From the NCBI GenBank assembly GCA_964507825.1, contig CAZDQM010000064.1, forward strand, positions 1 through 5,591: DNA of 5,591 nt, in the 5' to 3' direction. The position numbers and the translations under genes are program-made. This stretch comes from JAWVZS01 sp964507825 (GTDB lineage Archaea; Thermoproteota; Nitrososphaeria; Nitrososphaerales; Nitrosopumilaceae). Shown one piece after another: positions 5,155 to 5,591 of the stretch; the stretch's first letter is position 1; every line of letters starts with the position of its first letter. Below the pieces are notes generated by a model. That model was given only the letters and a program-made list of their open reading frames with translations, ran no database searches and had not been told where the DNA came from.

Positions 5155-5287
5155 TCTTTGATCATCTTTATGGAATAATATTGGGTGTTATCGCATATAG
5201 CATGAATCATGTATGTTGATTTATGCAATCTTTGCTTGTGTGGTGCCTGAATCTGACATGAATTCGTTCAAAAAACACCCGTCCCAA

Positions 5288-5310
5288 ATCGTGCGCTATT
5301 CGCACCCGAT
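5288..5310. promoter_or_regulatory. Inverted repeat just upstream of the thiC core promoter
   Basis: GTGCG (5291-5295) and CGCAC (5301-5305) form a perfect stem around CTATT. ATC (5288-5290) and GAT (5308-5310) extend it across a two-base bulge. It ends 12 bases before the thiC TATA box, the position where archaeal activators often bind; archaea also have a ThiN-related regulator (ThiR) of thiamine genes. Whether this is its site is inference. As RNA it would lie outside the leaderless thiC transcript, so a riboswitch or attenuator role for thiC is unlikely. Confidence 0.35.
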
Positions 5311-5321
5311 AATTGTGACTG

Positions 5322-5327
5322 TTTAAA
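5322..5327 (+). promoter_or_regulatory. TATA box of thiC (leaderless promoter)
   Basis: TTTAAA at 5322-5327 is centred 27 bases before the ATG at 5352, so transcription should begin at or beside the start codon. No Shine-Dalgarno is present. A leaderless thiC leaves no room for a 5' TPP riboswitch. Confidence 0.65.
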
Positions 5328-5351
5328 TCAGACGCCTACTACGTATCAATC

Positions 5352-5591
5352 ATGGGTACGCAGATGAGCAATGCCAGACGCGGCGTCGTCACGGACCAGA
5401 TGAAACAGGTTGCCGGGGACGAGGACGTGACACTGGACTGGCTCATGCCAAAAATCGCCAGCGGTTCCATCATAATCCCGAATAATAATGCCAGAAAGCA
5501 GAGGGTACACAGGGTCGGGATCGGACGTGGACTAAAGACCAAGGTAAACGTCAACATCGGCACCTCGACTCTCAACGTCAATTTGGACGAG
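5352..5591 (+). CDS. thiC: Phosphomethylpyrimidine synthase ThiC, N-terminal 80 residues (runs off the window)
   Basis: ThiC is a radical-SAM-type 4Fe-4S enzyme that rearranges aminoimidazole ribotide into HMP-phosphate, the pyrimidine half of thiamine. The 80 visible residues carry the N-terminal family pattern: an opening segment with TDQMKQVA and LDWLMPKIASGSIIIPNN (ThiC: VxxEIAxGRxIIPxN), then GIGRGLKTKVNVNIGTS (ThiC: GxGxxLxxKINANIGNS). The Fe-S cysteines and catalytic core lie beyond the window edge, where the protein should continue for a further 350 residues or so. It starts at the first ATG after an in-frame TGA (5316-5318), with TATA spacing supporting leaderless translation; a second ATG at codon 5 is less likely. 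Divergent from thiDN, whose ThiD domain uses its product. Confidence 0.93.
   Translation, partial: MGTQMSNARRGVVTDQMKQVAGDEDVTLDWLMPKIASGSIIIPNNNARKQRVHRVGIGRGLKTKVNVNIGTSTLNVNLDE

Noticed and set aside
5001..5228. 75-residue leftward ORF overlapping the thiDN start
   Set aside because: Composition is rich in His, Ser, Thr, Arg and Gln with no domain pattern. It runs through the control region in a frame unlike the better-composed micro-ORF at 5083-5154.
5005..5351. TPP riboswitch (THI element) for thiC or thiDN
   Set aside because: On neither strand could I find the CUGAGA and the GAACCUGAUCUGG-type conserved cores in order. The vaguely similar CCTGAATCTGACA near 5247 lacks the partner elements, and thiC appears leaderless.
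5339..5581. 80-residue leftward ORF at the right edge
   Set aside because: It is antisense to thiC, whose family match is clear.
1..5591. CRISPR array, tRNA or rRNA gene
   Set aside because: No regularly spaced repeats, no T-loop/acceptor pairing and no rRNA-like segments were seen. The GGTTC stretches at 2844 and 2896 lack a matching arm.

Overview
The window looks like chromosomal DNA from a thaumarchaeon (Nitrososphaerota, ammonia-oxidiser type). Three things point there: a ThiD-ThiN fusion next to ThiC, archaeal-type promoters (TATA-like boxes that put transcription start at or beside the start codon, with no Shine-Dalgarno), and a four-helix membrane protein of unrecognised family typical of archaeal gene neighbourhoods. 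The assignment rests on gene content and promoter style, not on a marker gene, so the exact lineage is open.

Layout. Bases 1-63 may hold the tail of an upstream gene. From 186, two rightward genes follow: a GalT/HIT-superfamily nucleotidyltransferase-like protein with altered active-site and zinc motifs (186-1202), and a small four-helix membrane protein (1240-1665). Convergent to them is a leftward pair, a sugar-phosphate nucleotidyltransferase (2793 to 2092) and a GNA1-like acetyltransferase (2090 to 1662), separated by one base and so surely cotranscribed. The two convergent stop codons share bases at one TTAA.

The stretch 2845-3697 is a decayed insertion sequence. It has 26-bp terminal inverted repeats (25/26 matching), an 8-bp target duplication, a length of 837 bp, and inside it a rightward IS6/IS240-type transposase broken by stops and frameshifts. 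It inserted into a gap of about 73 bp between the leftward thiamine gene and the leftward nucleotidyltransferase, 14-22 bp past the former's stop codon and upstream of the latter's TATA box, so both flanking genes are intact.

The right third is a divergent thiamine locus. A bifunctional ThiD-ThiN protein (5004 to 3712, TTG start) faces away from thiC (5352 to the window end). ThiC makes HMP-phosphate, ThiD phosphorylates it to HMP-pyrophosphate, and ThiN joins that to the thiazole phosphate to give thiamine phosphate. The 347-bp control region between them has a leaderless thiC promoter, an inverted repeat just upstream of it, and a possible 23-codon leftward micro-gene with its own TATA-like box. 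No TPP riboswitch was recognised there.

Most notable: the well-delimited IS relic, the micro-ORF in the thiamine control region, and the GalT-like enzyme lacking the usual N-terminal zinc cysteines and with Asn in place of the Gln two residues after the catalytic HPH.
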